Source: JALYNX01 sp040902845
GTDB taxonomy: Bacteria; Actinomycetota; Acidimicrobiia; Spongiisociales; ZC4RG35
NCBI GenBank assembly: GCA_040902845.1
Contig: JBBDWM010000040.1
Coordinates: 1-12,667 of the forward strand
Length of the DNA: 12,667 nucleotides
Direction: 5' to 3'
The notes beneath the pieces were generated by a model. The model was not told the origin of the DNA, did no database searches, and worked only from the letters and a program-made list of their open reading frames with translations. Of the stretch, positions 1-6,091 are shown one piece after another (the stretch's first letter is position 1; every line of letters begins with the position of its first letter). The translations under genes and the position numbers were made by a program.

Positions 1-407
1 ACTACCAGCTCGCGGTGGTCGAGGGCGACTATTTCACCGACAAACTCCGCCCCAAACAGTTCCTCCACATCGACCAGTCGGAGTGCATCCTCTGTGAGGG
101 TTGTGTCGACATCTGTCCCTGGAAATGCATCCACTATCTCTCGTTGGATGCCATCACCGAAGGGGTCAACGTCGACCACCCCGCCGACGATCCACAGAAC
201 CTGGGGTTCTTCATCGTCGATGAGGACGAATGCACCCGCTGCGCTTTGTGTGTCGACCGCTGTCCGACCAATGTGATCTCGCTCGGGAAGTTCGAGGGCT
301 CACTAGCCGACCAGGCTGTCGAGCTCGGTCTCGACCGCCGGCCCTGGGATTTCGACACCGGGCAGCGTGACTTCAAGAATGGTTATGCATATGGGATGCG
401 CTGGTAG
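1..407 (+). CDS. Two-cluster 4Fe-4S ferredoxin-like protein, 5' partial
   Basis: An iron-sulfur protein expected to carry electrons through two [4Fe-4S] clusters. Numbering from the GTG at 15, the first cluster motif is C24-x2-C27-x2-C30-x3-C34-P and the second is C73-x2-C76-x2-C79-x3-C83-P. An additional Cys38 follows the first motif. The two motifs are about 39 residues apart, wider than in small clostridial-type ferredoxins. The reading frame is open back to base 3 (Tyr-Gln-Leu-Ala before the GTG), and no ribosome binding site precedes the GTG. The gene therefore probably begins upstream of the window and is shown as partial. It ends 8 bp before the cytochrome b gene, so it is very likely cotranscribed with the b/Rieske/cytochrome c genes and may deliver electrons to or take them from that complex. 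Its exact partner cannot be read from the sequence. Confidence 0.85.
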   Translation, partial: YQLAVVEGDYFTDKLRPKQFLHIDQSECILCEGCVDICPWKCIHYLSLDAITEGVNVDHPADDPQNLGFFIVDEDECTRCALCVDRCPTNVISLGKFEGSLADQAVELGLDRRPWDFDTGQRDFKNGYAYGMRW

Positions 408-410
408 GAG
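406..410 (+). promoter_or_regulatory. Ribosome binding site for cytochrome b (TTG start)
   Basis: AGGAG lies 5 bases before the TTG at 416 and overlaps the stop codon of the ferredoxin gene. It supports TTG as the start of the b6-type gene, since there is no suitable ATG or GTG nearby in that frame. The overlap suggests coupled translation with the ferredoxin. Confidence 0.7.
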
Positions 411-415
411 AGGTC

Positions 416-1192
416 TTGGCTAACGGCAACGGCAAAGTCGGTCTCAAAGGCCGGGTGAAAGAGGCAAACGAGAAGCTGTGGGGCTCCCAGCTGGCCGAAT
501 CGATCCTCCGCCCCGGTTCGCCTTTCAAGAAGGGTTACTCGGACAGCCCGAGGAACCGCTCCTATGTCGTGATGAACAACGTGCTCTATCACCTGCACCC
601 GGTGAAGGTGAAACGGCACGGGGTGAGGCTCTCCTATACGTTGTGTTTGGGTGGTCTCAGTTTCTTTCTCTTCATCCTTCTGACGATCACCGGCATCTTC
701 CTGATGTTCTATTACACCCAGTCGGCAGAGAGGGCCTACGCAGACATCGAGGCGCTGTCGACGAACGTGGCCTTCGGTTCGCTGGTGCGGAACATGCATC
801 GTTGGGGTGCCCACCTGATGGTGCTCACGGTGTTTCTCCACATGAGCAGGGTCTTCTATCACGGGGCCTACAAGCCGCCCCGTGAGTTCAACTGGGTGGT
901 TGGAGTCATCTTGCTCCTCCTCACCCTGCTCCTGTCCTTTTCCGGCTATCTGCTCCCCTGGGACCAGTTGGCGCTGTGGGCCGTCACCGTCGGGACCAAC
1001 ATGGCGGGGTTCGTCCCAGTCGTTGGGGCTCAGGTCAAGTTCGCGCTACTGGGCGGGGTGGAGGTATCCGCAGCCACCTTGCTCCGGTTCTACGTGCTCC
1101 ACGTCCTGGCTTTTCCATTCATCCTCGTGATCTTCCTGGCCGTCCATTTCTGGCGGGTGCGCAAGGACGGCGGGATCTCGGGACCGCTCTAA
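416..1192 (+). CDS. petB: Cytochrome b6-type subunit of a quinol:cytochrome c oxidoreductase
   Basis: This is the four-helix cytochrome b core (258 residues) that carries two b hemes and forms the quinol sites with the next gene's product. The heme ligands are visible: H128 and H142 (13 residues between) in helix B, and H229 and H244 (14 residues between) in helix D. The 14-residue spacing is that of b6, not of mitochondrial-type cytochrome b. The GYxLPWDQ motif of helix C (177-184) and the C-terminal RKDGGISGPL are also b6-like. Cys77, in LCLGG at the start of helix A, sits 51 residues before H128. That is the same distance as Cys35 to His86 in chloroplast b6, so it could bind a covalent heme c_i. 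About 40 extra residues precede helix A compared with plant b6. The start is TTG at 416. The gene is the second in the operon, and its stop overlaps the next gene's ribosome binding site. Confidence 0.93.
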   Translation: MANGNGKVGLKGRVKEANEKLWGSQLAESILRPGSPFKKGYSDSPRNRSYVVMNNVLYHLHPVKVKRHGVRLSYTLCLGGLSFFLFILLTITGIFLMFYYTQSAERAYADIEALSTNVAFGSLVRNMHRWGAHLMVLTVFLHMSRVFYHGAYKPPREFNWVVGVILLLLTLLLSFSGYLLPWDQLALWAVTVGTNMAGFVPVVGAQVKFALLGGVEVSAATLLRFYVLHVLAFPFILVIFLAVHFWRVRKDGGISGPL

Positions 1193-1204
1193 GGAGTTAT
1201 CGAC

Positions 1205-2137
1205 ATGACAGAAATACCAGAGAGCCTCCTCAGACGGTCGGCAGAAGCGAAGGCCAACGCCCTCGGCTTGCCGGTCGAGCAAGTGCTCGCCGAGATGAAG
1301 GGCGAGGCGCCTCCGAGCCCGCCTCCGGAACCAGAACCGGAACCCCTCGAGGAGGCTGTCGAAGAAGTCCCGCCCGCCGCCGAGCCAGCGGTCGAGGTCG
1401 CTTCCGAGTTGGAGACGGATGCGGCGGATGCATCTCTCCCTGTGGTGGAGGAGGTCCCTGCCGCCGCGGTCGAGACCGAGCAGGCACCGGCCGCGGTTGC
1501 CACCAAGGTCGACGAGCCATCGCCGACCGTCGAAGGGAATGGTGCCGGAGACGGGAAAGTGGCGGCCATCGTCAACCCCCGGCCCGTGGTGCCACCGGCA
1601 GGCACCCCCGAGGGGGTTCGTACCCAGCGACTCCTCACGGTGGTCAAAGCCCGGGCGATTCAAACCGTCAAGGCCGAGCCCACCGACAAGGTGAACACCT
1701 GGCCCCATCTCATGCTCATGGAGTTCGGGGCGCTGCTCGCCATTACCGGGTTCCTGGTGATCCTGGCGGTGATCATCCATTCGCCGCTGCTCGCCCCCGC
1801 CAACCTCAACGCCACCCCCAACCCATCCAAGGCACCGTGGTATTTCCTCGGCCTCCAGGAGTTGCTTTCCTATTTCGATCCCCAGATCGCGGGGGTGACA
1901 GTGCCAACGATCACCGGGTTGATCGGGTTCATGATGGTTCCCTACGTTGACAAGAACCCCTCGACCAGGCCCAGCGACCGCAAATTCGCCATCGCCCTCT
2001 ATTCGACCTTCCTCGCCGGGGCGGCCACGCTCACCATCATCGGGGTGCTTTTCAGAGGGCGTGGCTTCAACTTCTCCTACCCCTGGAAGGACGGGGTCTT
2101 CTTCGACGACCTCTCGGACTGGGTGCAATTCGAATGA
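1205..2137 (+). CDS. Cytochrome b C-terminal / subunit IV-like protein with acidic N-terminal tail
   Basis: This protein (310 residues) provides the C-terminal half of cytochrome b, completing the Qo site with the preceding b6-type subunit. The membrane part is residues 165-310, with hydrophobic segments near 172-192, 229-247 and 262-283. The Qo-site motif PEWY of ubiquinone and plastoquinone enzymes is replaced by APWY (210-213) within KAPWYFLGLQELL. The first 160 residues are not part of the usual fold. A helical segment (about 5-33, with SLLRRSAEAKANALGL) is followed by a low-complexity Pro/Glu/Ala-rich, strongly acidic stretch (about 35-120), which should lie in the cytoplasm and be disordered. 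The start is ATG with AAGGAG 8 bases upstream (1191-1196). The stop overlaps the Rieske start as ATGA. The function of the tail is unknown. Confidence 0.9.
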   Translation: MTEIPESLLRRSAEAKANALGLPVEQVLAEMKGEAPPSPPPEPEPEPLEEAVEEVPPAAEPAVEVASELETDAADASLPVVEEVPAAAVETEQAPAAVATKVDEPSPTVEGNGAGDGKVAAIVNPRPVVPPAGTPEGVRTQRLLTVVKARAIQTVKAEPTDKVNTWPHLMLMEFGALLAITGFLVILAVIIHSPLLAPANLNATPNPSKAPWYFLGLQELLSYFDPQIAGVTVPTITGLIGFMMVPYVDKNPSTRPSDRKFAIALYSTFLAGAATLTIIGVLFRGRGFNFSYPWKDGVFFDDLSDWVQFE

Positions 2138-3009
2138 GTGCGACCAACCTCGCCCTGATCGGCGTCGCTGTGGTCGCGATTTTTGGCGCTATCGGCGCTT
2201 TCGCAATTGCCTTTCGCAGGTCACAGGGTGGGGCCCGCAAGCAGACGGATCCAACCTCCGGTGTCTCGACCGAGACCAGGTCTGCGGACCGATCGATGGA
2301 GGGCGTCTCGGTTGCTCCGGTTGCTGTCGAGGAGGAGCTGGAACCCGAGCCCGAACCGGTACCAGAGGAAGAAACCGAGCCCGAGTACGCCGGGGTCCAG
2401 ATAGTCCAGACCCAGCGGGTCATCGAGGTTTCAGCCGAGGAGGGCGGGGTCACCAGACGTCAGTTCTTCAACCGCGCCCTTTCTGCATTGTTCGGGTCGT
2501 TCCTTGCATATCAGGGTGTCGCCTACCTGGCGTTCTTCTGGCCCAGGCTGACCGGGGGCTTTGGCGCCGACATCGATGCCGGCCTGATCACCGACCTCGA
2601 AATCAAGGTCCATACCTCGGATGGGGCCACCCTCCCCCTCTTCATCCCGGAGGCCAAGGCCTATTTGGTCCCTGCCCCCCCGTCGTTGTCCAAACAGTTC
2701 GCCGGCAAGAGTGTCGAGGCCGGAGGGCTGATGGCGCTCTTCCAGCGTTGTGTCCATCTGGGCTGCCGGGTGCCGTGGTGCGGCCCCTCCCAGGGGTTCG
2801 AATGCCCATGTCATGGCTCGAAGTACAACGCAATCGGCGAGTACTTCGGGGGGCCGGCGCCCCGTAACCTCGACCGGTTCGTGGTGGAGTTGGTCGACGA
2901 CAGGTTCATCATCAAGACCGGCACGGTGATTCAGACTCCCCGCGCCCCCACGCTTTCGCTCGACTACCCCCAGGGCCCGAGCTGTATCTCCATCGTCGCT
3001 GAAGCATGA
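2134..3009 (+). CDS. Rieske [2Fe-2S] iron-sulfur subunit
   Basis: The Rieske protein of the quinol oxidoreductase (291 residues) takes one electron from quinol at the Qo site and passes it to cytochrome c. The cluster ligands are C206-x-H208 and C224-x2-H227, within CVHLGC and CPCHGS. C211 and C226 are placed for the conserved disulfide, and a further Cys216 lies between the two boxes. There are two membrane segments, about 5-27 and 115-137. The second is preceded by a twin-arginine-like TRRQFFNRA (107-115), so Tat-dependent export of the folded Rieske domain is likely. Between the two helices is a Glu/Pro-rich linker (about 67-87), probably cytoplasmic. The gene overlaps its neighbours on both sides by ATGA (2134-2137 and 3006-3009), which indicates tight translational coupling. 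Confidence 0.95.
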   Translation: MSATNLALIGVAVVAIFGAIGAFAIAFRRSQGGARKQTDPTSGVSTETRSADRSMEGVSVAPVAVEEELEPEPEPVPEEETEPEYAGVQIVQTQRVIEVSAEEGGVTRRQFFNRALSALFGSFLAYQGVAYLAFFWPRLTGGFGADIDAGLITDLEIKVHTSDGATLPLFIPEAKAYLVPAPPSLSKQFAGKSVEAGGLMALFQRCVHLGCRVPWCGPSQGFECPCHGSKYNAIGEYFGGPAPRNLDRFVVELVDDRFIIKTGTVIQTPRAPTLSLDYPQGPSCISIVAEA

Positions 3010-4910
3010 CCGCAAACCTGATAACGGTGTTTGCCCTGGTTGTCGGGATCGTCTGGCTCGGCGTGCTCTTCGCCTCGGCGATCCGGAACCGGGGAGGGGA
3101 AGAGGTTGCCCCCAACCTCAAACCCGGGATCACCGACCAGGAGATGGAGACCCGGCGTCTCGAAGGCGGGCAGAAGGCGGCGATTGCCTTTTCTGCCTTT
3201 CTCGCCATATCGCTTCCCCTCTACTTTCTCGGTGAGACAGGCCGTCAGGCGAACTTCGTCAACGAATTCGAGGTGGCGTCACAGGAGCGCGGAGCCCATA
3301 TCGTCGAAGAGTTCAAGTGTTTTGACTGTCATGGCCCCGAAGGGGTTGGTGGCACGGCTTCCTACGTCGAGAAGCGCTCCGGGGTGACTGTTGCCTGGGC
3401 GGTGCCTTCCCTCAACGACGTCCTCTTTCGCTATGACAAGGATGAGCTCACGTTCTGGGTCACCTACGGGCGAGGCAACACCCCGATGCCCGCTTGGGGC
3501 CTTCCTGGCGGTGGCCCGCTCAACGAGGCCCAGGTGAACGATGTCGTCAACTATCTGACCACCATCCAGGTGCCGCAGAACGAGGCGTTGGCCGAGGTGG
3601 AGCCAGGGATCGAGGTGCAACTCGACAGGCTGGAAAATGCGGATGCCACGGTGGCCACCGAAATCATCAATCAGGCACAGGTCGTCGCCGACATCGATGC
3701 CGCACCTGAAAGATTGGTGATCGTCGCTCCGATCGCCGAACGAGCAGGGGACACCCTCGATGACGCCGGCGAGGGGCTGGACACCGACGACGATGGCCTC
3801 TCAGACGTCGCCGAGGAGCAGCTCTCCGCGATCTCCGTCGAGGCGGTCGAAGCCCTGACGGTGGTAGAGCCGATCGCACTCGATCCCGCAGTCGCAGATG
3901 CCGAGCTCGCCGAGGAGGCCGTGTCCTCGTTGGAGGAATCGCTCGAAATCGCCCCCATCCTCCAGATCAACCTCGATGCCATCGTGAAGGCGATTGATGA
4001 AGGGACGGTCGACCCGGCGGTCGGAATCAGCGGTGCAGCGATCACCGAGTTGGATGCGATCGCAACCGAAGCTGCCGGCTTGGGTGTCACCGTGCCCGTG
4101 ACGATTCAAGACCTGGCCGACGCCGAAGCGTTGGTCGCCGCGCTTGAGGAGGCAGGTGCCGCCGAGACCCCAGTCGAAGGGGCGGCAGATGTCGCAGCTC
4201 AGGCCACCGCCTCGGTGGCCGCCGGGTCCGACCCCGATGGCGACGGGCTTTCGACTGCGGCCGAGGAAGACATCACCAACCAGATGACCGAGGCCAACGG
4301 GTCCACGATCCCGCGTGGTCTGCGCCCGATCACTCTCGACCCCACAAACCCGGCTTCGGTGGGAGGGGAGCCGGACGATGAGACAGCAGCCACGATGGTG
4401 GGGAACCTGGAATCGCTTCATACCTCACTCGAGGTCACGTCCAAGAACCTCGACAAGCTGCGGGTGCAAGAAGTCGGTGGTCTCGAGTTCCTCGTAGCTG
4501 CCCAGGAGGCGGCCACATGGGAGATCGACTTCGAGGGCGTCGCAGCCGCGATGGGAGCCGATGTCGAAACCGCGCAACGCGCTGTTGGTTTGTTCAACTC
4601 CAACTGCGCGCGGTGCCACACTGCCGGGTTCAGTGCCGGGGTGCCGTTCACCCAGGAAGCCGGGTCCGGCGGCTTTGGCCCCGCGCTTTGGGATGGCCGT
4701 CCGACGGTGCAGTTCGGCGATGCGATCGAGGACCCGGCTGACGACCTGTTGGTCAAGTTCTTGACCAGGGGATCGGAGGCCCAGACTCCATACGGGATCA
4801 ACGGTTTTGGATCGGGCCGGATGCCGGCGTTCGGCGCCATTCTCAGCGAGGCGGACATCGAACTTCTCGCCTCCTATCTCCGCGGTGGCAATATGGACGG
4901 GAAGGGTTGA
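3006..4910 (+). CDS. Membrane-anchored diheme cytochrome c with large acidic insert
   Basis: Cytochrome c subunit expected to accept electrons from the Rieske protein and pass them to a terminal oxidase. Two hydrophobic segments (about 5-26 and 58-76) anchor the N-terminus. Heme domain 1 has CFDCH (105-109) and a candidate axial Met161 in TPMPAWG. Heme domain 2 has CARCH (534-538) and a candidate axial Met606 in GRMPAFG. Some 350 residues of acidic, Ala/Glu/Val-rich sequence (about 195-520) separate the two domains; in usual diheme QcrC-type proteins they are nearly adjacent. The insert contains two calcium-binding-type motifs, DTDDDGLSD (259-267) and DPDGDGLS (409-416), each followed by acidic helical residues. 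A degenerate third may begin at LDPTNPAS (444-451). The total of 634 residues is roughly twice that of ordinary diheme subunits. The reading frame is continuous, with no sign of a frameshift. Confidence 0.9.
   Translation: MTANLITVFALVVGIVWLGVLFASAIRNRGGEEVAPNLKPGITDQEMETRRLEGGQKAAIAFSAFLAISLPLYFLGETGRQANFVNEFEVASQERGAHIVEEFKCFDCHGPEGVGGTASYVEKRSGVTVAWAVPSLNDVLFRYDKDELTFWVTYGRGNTPMPAWGLPGGGPLNEAQVNDVVNYLTTIQVPQNEALAEVEPGIEVQLDRLENADATVATEIINQAQVVADIDAAPERLVIVAPIAERAGDTLDDAGEGLDTDDDGLSDVAEEQLSAISVEAVEALTVVEPIALDPAVADAELAEEAVSSLEESLEIAPILQINLDAIVKAIDEGTVDPAVGISGAAITELDAIATEAAGLGVTVPVTIQDLADAEALVAALEEAGAAETPVEGAADVAAQATASVAAGSDPDGDGLSTAAEEDITNQMTEANGSTIPRGLRPITLDPTNPASVGGEPDDETAATMVGNLESLHTSLEVTSKNLDKLRVQEVGGLEFLVAAQEAATWEIDFEGVAAAMGADVETAQRAVGLFNSNCARCHTAGFSAGVPFTQEAGSGGFGPALWDGRPTVQFGDAIEDPADDLLVKFLTRGSEAQTPYGINGFGSGRMPAFGAILSEADIELLASYLRGGNMDGKG
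4899..4906 (+). promoter_or_regulatory. Ribosome binding site choosing ATG 4913
   Basis: GGGAAGGG ends 6 bases before the ATG at 4913. A TTG at 4907 in the same frame overlaps the preceding stop, but it would directly abut this site, so ATG 4913 is the better start. Confidence 0.55.
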
Positions 4911-4912
4911 CG

Positions 4913-5302
4913 ATGTCCGTTGTCTTCGCAGAAGGCGATTTCTTCCGGGAGTTCTTCCGCTCCCTGTTCTCGGCCAACCTCTTCGTCACTGGCGTAGTGC
5001 TCACCATCGGGGCGGTCCTTCTCTTCTATGGCTCGATCTATCTGTTCAACACGACCAACCTCGGCAAGAGACTCGGGTTCCTGGTGACTGGGGCCGCCAT
5101 GTTCGGATGGCTGACCATCACATCGATGCTCTTTGTGATCTACGCCCCACGGGGACCCAAGCCCGACAACATCGAAGGGCTCAACGCCGTCGAGATCCGG
5201 ATCATCCCGATCACCTATCTACTGGTGTCTCTGGTGATCTTCCTGGTGTTCCTGGTGGCCCTCCATCAATACGAGGAACTGCAGGAAAAGTCCTCGGCTT
5301 AG
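4913..5302 (+). CDS. Small three-helix membrane protein of the b6/Rieske operon
   Basis: I do not recognise the family. The 129-residue protein has three clear hydrophobic segments (about 20-42, 52-75 and 95-117 counted from ATG 4913). A short charged loop PRGPKPDN lies between the second and third. The C-terminus is charged, HQYEELQEKSSA. There are no cysteine or heme motifs. It is the last gene of the operon, starting 2 bp after the cytochrome c stop, so it may be an accessory subunit or assembly factor of the complex; that is inferred from position only. The TTG at 4907 is an alternative start adding two residues. Confidence 0.75.
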   Translation: MSVVFAEGDFFREFFRSLFSANLFVTGVVLTIGAVLLFYGSIYLFNTTNLGKRLGFLVTGAAMFGWLTITSMLFVIYAPRGPKPDNIEGLNAVEIRIIPITYLLVSLVIFLVFLVALHQYEELQEKSSA

Positions 5303-5314
5303 CCGAGAACCTCT

Positions 5315-5370
5315 CGCAAAACGCAAAACGCAAAACGCAAAACGCAAAACGCAAAACGCAAAACGCAAAA
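5315..5370. repeat. Tandem repeat, eight copies of CGCAAAA
   Basis: Eight perfect head-to-tail copies of the 7-mer CGCAAAA fill 56 bp, followed by a partial CG. They lie in the 95-bp gap between the convergent operon end and rex. Read on the minus strand they become a series of TTTTGCG units just downstream of the hairpin at 5372-5398. The perfect copy identity suggests recent slippage expansion, so the copy number may vary among strains. Confidence 0.95.
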
Positions 5371-5371
5371 C

Positions 5372-5398
5372 GGCGGAAGCCGCGGAGCGGCTTCCGCC
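5372..5398 (-). terminator. Perfect 12-bp hairpin, likely rex terminator
   Basis: GGCGGAAGCCGC and GCGGCTTCCGCC form an uninterrupted 12-bp stem with a GGA loop. One edge touches the rex stop codon (5398-5400). On the minus strand the stem is followed by TTTT tracts of the 7-bp repeat, resembling an intrinsic terminator with an interrupted U-tract. On the plus strand no U-run follows, so termination of the upstream operon would rely on the stem alone. Confidence 0.75.
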
Positions 5399-6009
5399 TA
5401 GCGGTTCCCGTAGTAGCTGAGGACCTGGAGCTCCATAGACAGATCGACCTGACGAACCGTCACGTCGGCGGGGACGTTGACCCGCACCGGTGCGAAGTTG
5501 AGCACCGACTTGATCCCGAGGGCAACCAGGCGGTCAGCCACCTGTTGGGCCGCCACCGCGGGAACGGCGAGGATCGCCATGTCGAAGCATCCGCCCCGAC
5601 AGTCATCATCCATGTCGTGGAAGTTTCGCACCTCCACCCGCCCCGCCTTTGAGCCCACCTTCCGGGTGTCGGTGTCGTAAACCGCTGCCACATCGAAGCC
5701 CCGCCGGCTCAGCCCACCGTATGCCGCCAGCGCCCGCCCCAGGTTTCCGGCCCCGATGATGGCGACCTGGCGCCGGTCGGCGATTCCGAGCTCCTGGCGA
5801 ATCCGGTATCTCAGGTCGGCCACCGAGTAGCCGACGCCCCGGACTCCGTGAAAGTCGAGATGGGAGAGGTCGCGTCGGACATTGGCGGCGTTGGCGCCTG
5901 CCGCTTCGGCAAGCTCTTCGGAGCTGACGGTCTCCCTGGATTCGAGGTCTTCGAGCAACCGCAGGTACCGGGGGAGCCGGACCACGGTCGCTTTGGGAAG
6001 CTCACTCAT
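5398..6009 (-). CDS. rex: Redox-sensing transcriptional repressor Rex
   Basis: Rex represses respiration and fermentation genes when NADH is low and leaves DNA when NADH binds. The 203-residue length is normal for the family. Residues 1-75 form the winged-helix DNA-binding domain, with VSSEELAEAAGANAANVRRDLS as the recognition region. Residues 78-200 form the Rossmann NADH domain with the dinucleotide motif G86-A-G88-N-L-G91. The end carries the family's typical C-terminal swapping segment (DLSMELQVLSYY). The gene is convergent with the cytochrome operon and divergent from the geranylgeranyl-reductase gene, 82 bp away. Its likely targets include the nearby respiratory genes, but I found no clear Rex operator palindrome in the gaps of this window. 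Confidence 0.95.
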   Translation of the reverse strand: MSELPKATVVRLPRYLRLLEDLESRETVSSEELAEAAGANAANVRRDLSHLDFHGVRGVGYSVADLRYRIRQELGIADRRQVAIIGAGNLGRALAAYGGLSRRGFDVAAVYDTDTRKVGSKAGRVEVRNFHDMDDDCRGGCFDMAILAVPAVAAQQVADRLVALGIKSVLNFAPVRVNVPADVTVRQVDLSMELQVLSYYGNR

Positions 6010-6018
6010 CGCGGGGCG

Positions 6019-6024
6019 ACGTTA
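6019..6024 (-). promoter_or_regulatory. Possible -10 element of rex
   Basis: On the minus strand TAACGT fits TANNNT and lies 9 bases before the rex ATG. Transcription would then begin within about three bases of the start codon, giving a nearly leaderless message. No convincing -35 box was seen and no ribosome binding site is present. Confidence 0.25.
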
Positions 6025-6078
6025 GACCTTCTGTCTCCTTGGCTCAGAAGCGACGGGCTCGTGCTCGGCGCCAACCTC

Positions 6079-6084
6079 TAACCT
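6079..6084 (+). promoter_or_regulatory. Possible -10 element of the geranylgeranyl-reductase gene
   Basis: TAACCT fits TANNNT and ends 7 bases before the ATG at 6092. No purine-rich ribosome binding site lies between, so a leaderless transcript starting at the ATG is plausible. No clear -35 box was seen. Confidence 0.28.
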
Positions 6085-6091
6085 GACTGCG

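Noticed and set aside
1046..2128. Long open frame on the minus strand across the subunit IV gene
   Set aside because: It is an antisense shadow caused by high GC content; the plus strand carries clear protein family sequence.
2797..2806. GGTTCGAATG resembling a tRNA T-arm
   Set aside because: It lies inside the Rieske cluster-binding region and no cloverleaf surrounds it.
3651..4421. Possible gene fusion or frameshift in the cytochrome c insert
   Set aside because: The reading frame is continuous, composition is even and both heme domains are in frame, so it is an insert rather than a broken gene.
5315..5370. CRISPR-like array
   Set aside because: The 7-bp units are directly abutting with no spacers, so it is a simple tandem repeat.
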